This document shows positions 15,401 through 15,887 of a stretch of 15,887 nt of DNA, piece by piece. How positions within the stretch are numbered: the first letter of the stretch is position 1; every line of letters starts with the position of its first letter. The notes beneath the pieces are model-generated. The model saw nothing but the letters and a program-made list of their open reading frames with translations. It searched no databases and had not been told where the DNA came from. The position numbers were made by a program, and so were the translations under genes. This stretch comes from a bacterium (GTDB taxonomy: Bacteria; UBP14; UBA6098), in the NCBI GenBank assembly GCA_030642425.1, contig DAOWNU010000005.1:1-15887 (forward strand), written 5' to 3'.

Positions 15401-15830
15401 CTTCGGCAAAGGCCTGAGAAGCCTCGTCCAAGACGTTGGAATCCTCATCGAGTCTGCCCCAGTAATATTTCGCAAGCCCGCGAAAATACTTGGCCTGAGC
15501 CTCTTCACTCGGATTGACAATCCCGGAGAGAAACTCATCCGCAATACCCGCGGCCTGCTGGAAATACCCAATCGCCGCTTCATTATTGCCCGCGCTCAAG
15601 GCATCCGCCCCCGCTTCGTAAGCGGCGTTTATTGTCCCAATTCCCGCCTCACCGGAAACCGGCGCCGGCGTCGAGGTCGCATCGGCGGGTTCCTCGACCG
15701 TTTCGTCAACAGTCTCGCTGACCGTTTCTCCGATTGCTTCTTCGACCGGCGTGTCTTCAGCTTCCTGCGCCAGAAGAATAAAGCCGACAAGCAGCATGAG
15801 AAATATCCCAATTTTTGTTATCCGTTTCAT
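12468..15830 (-). CDS. Exported TPR-array protein with PEGA-like domain and C-terminal NHL beta-propeller
   Basis: A 1120-residue protein, first gene of the operon. AGAGG sits five bases before the ATG. Residues 1-21 are a signal peptide (IFLMLLVGFILLAQ). Residues ~22-60 are an acidic Thr/Val/Pro linker with tandem ETV triplets (ETVSETVDETVEE). Residues ~65-750 are a long alpha-helical TPR-like array (AAIGYFQQAA, AKYFRGLAKYYWGRL, AKFLAGIAMIKQATAL), rich in Ala, Tyr and Lys. Residues ~774-852 form a small beta-sandwich resembling PEGA/carboxypeptidase-regulatory domains (VIKDSKDKPVSGDHTLAIDG). Residues ~856-1112 are an NHL-type propeller (IVDTGNNRIVVFEG near 971, GFIYVADYVTNKVFKY near 1051). 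Each module is a known protein-binding fold; I do not recognise the combination as a named family. It overlaps the downstream TPR gene by 23 bases, so the two products are probably made in ratio and may form a complex in the periplasm or at the outer membrane. Confidence 0.9.
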   Translation of the reverse strand: MKRITKIGIFLMLLVGFILLAQEAEDTPVEEAIGETVSETVDETVEEPADATSTPAPVSGEAGIGTINAAYEAGADALSAGNNEAAIGYFQQAAGIADEFLSGIVNPSEEAQAKYFRGLAKYYWGRLDEDSNVLDEASQAFAEAITAFANIEKLGRFYLDSKYRRGLASYRQFQLSKVENVRIRKLGEAYGDFRDFLEDPALDDSKEEMATEIEQAKYTAALCLFERGIIKLYNVTEYKAAKNDLTTATGYFAELNEAGNEQIAVLSRLMEGECHYYLARLYMQVRPDEWGEKKLSNQNRDDVILSELETAETRINAAKGAMGAFAAVKPYVTFSLIANRIAKGSAGETAELRTVLEDISSQSASGQWASDKNVRAADAQLLRYFAGQAQPNAAINGWQGIISSTYMANYWIGWVKYIEAIEQANNYPQASGQFNNVLGRVGGSTRESIIKADAKFREAECTFWDATLKEMTPMLQTAKTSYQALTSSSGGYYKYLSQDVVDQAQVRIQIIEVQEGIASGTSDINRVITRLRMTELELPEDAKAYLNFGRYFLEKANREAGQPRLRDVGLAKGLFEYVANYSGVASNMKNEAKFLAGIAMIKQATALESRQEAGEVMTSAKAVLNAVSAPLKIEAKYSIGIGYLNIEDKDKTLSALSSLKDKYIRPAYVYGMANSNCVTRGTYLKKVIASTPRSESWHIKARTVFERLDCAGNVPPQSGNLTPIGSPITYESLADPKAQMDELRAEAILMWQRVSEGKKIFPMDDLISDSPPKTTITIHFVIKDSKDKPVSGDHTLAIDGDLNLAEKVSGDKYRATLSRATHEIVVEMKGYYKFAESMSITEELDVDVKIKKAVRYVKASDLDDSKEPMAIASSGNQVVVANNAKKALFRREPGGGLIGSIPYEDIKVAAVTGLAIDGDYILVIDGRLGQIKLITSDGGDAQPIAVKGESYGGAPLIKPSSAIAQEGKYYIVDTGNNRIVVFEGVNFRSKFGGDYLQHPYGIAYRASDNRFLVTDLVLGKVFVFTPVGEMVQEVVLPGQKCPGAIFVDPDGFIYVADYVTNKVFKYTNRFELLGTATAQVPAPVAMSQIGKGPDATVYIAGKDAVAVLKGAWDNAYTPGK

Positions 15831-15887
15831 CTCGGCCTCTTTCGTATTTTGTTTAATTGTTTCATTACTTCGATAAAAAATGTCAAA
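15831..15887 (-). promoter_or_regulatory. Upstream region of the TPR/NHL operon, possible -35
   Basis: A perfect TTGACA lies at 15881-15886 on the minus strand at the very edge of the window. The best downstream -10 candidate, AACAAT at 15856-15861, matches consensus at four of six bases with a 19-base spacer. The region also holds the AGAGG ribosome binding site of the operon. A promoter is likely nearby, but the exact boxes are uncertain. Confidence 0.3.

Overview
The window holds five protein genes and no RNA gene, mobile element, CRISPR array or long gene-free stretch. Four genes are on the minus strand and one is on the plus strand. All five products begin with a signal peptide or a membrane anchor, so this is a cell-envelope/secretion locus. 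Diderm-type secreted TPR proteins, an M23 peptidase with a type II anchor and giant repeat proteins with WSDGG-type modules suggest a bacterium of the FCB group or a neighbouring candidate phylum (KSB1, WOR-3 or Coatesbacteria-like). There is no marker gene, so this placement is a weak inference.

Layout. (1) 1-2872, minus: a secreted sialidase-like (BNR/Asp-box) protein that runs off the left edge; its frame stays open through all 957 visible codons. (2) 2992-9765, minus: a 2257-residue secreted protein with the same BNR head and middle region, then a ten-copy ~80-residue WxW repeat array, a second repeat family (KNP...WSDGG) and a C-terminal beta domain. Proteins 1 and 2 are paralogs in tandem. 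(3) 9967-10869, plus: a membrane-anchored M23 (LytM-type) endopeptidase with all metal and catalytic residues. (4) 10880-12490 and (5) 12468-15830, minus: a two-gene operon of exported TPR proteins. The upstream member (5) adds a PEGA-like domain and an NHL beta-propeller; the two overlap by 23 bases.

Regulation visible in the sequence. Genes 2 and 3 diverge from a 201-base AT-rich region that carries two back-to-back sigma70-type promoters. The plus-strand promoter places its start site only about six bases before the M23 start codon, with no ribosome binding site, so that mRNA is predicted to be leaderless. Genes 3 and 4 converge ten bases apart with no terminator between them. Inside the signal-peptide codons of gene 4 lies a perfect G6/C6 inverted repeat followed by U4. 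It could act as a partial terminator or attenuator between genes 5 and 4, and its 7-G tract could slip.

How the genes may work together is inference. Proteins 1 and 2 look like surface or extracellular beta-rich adhesins or fibres, the M23 enzyme trims peptidoglycan, and the TPR/NHL pair looks like an envelope protein-protein scaffold. The strongest candidate for something undescribed is the tandem giant BNR + WxW-array proteins. The operon hairpin is second.
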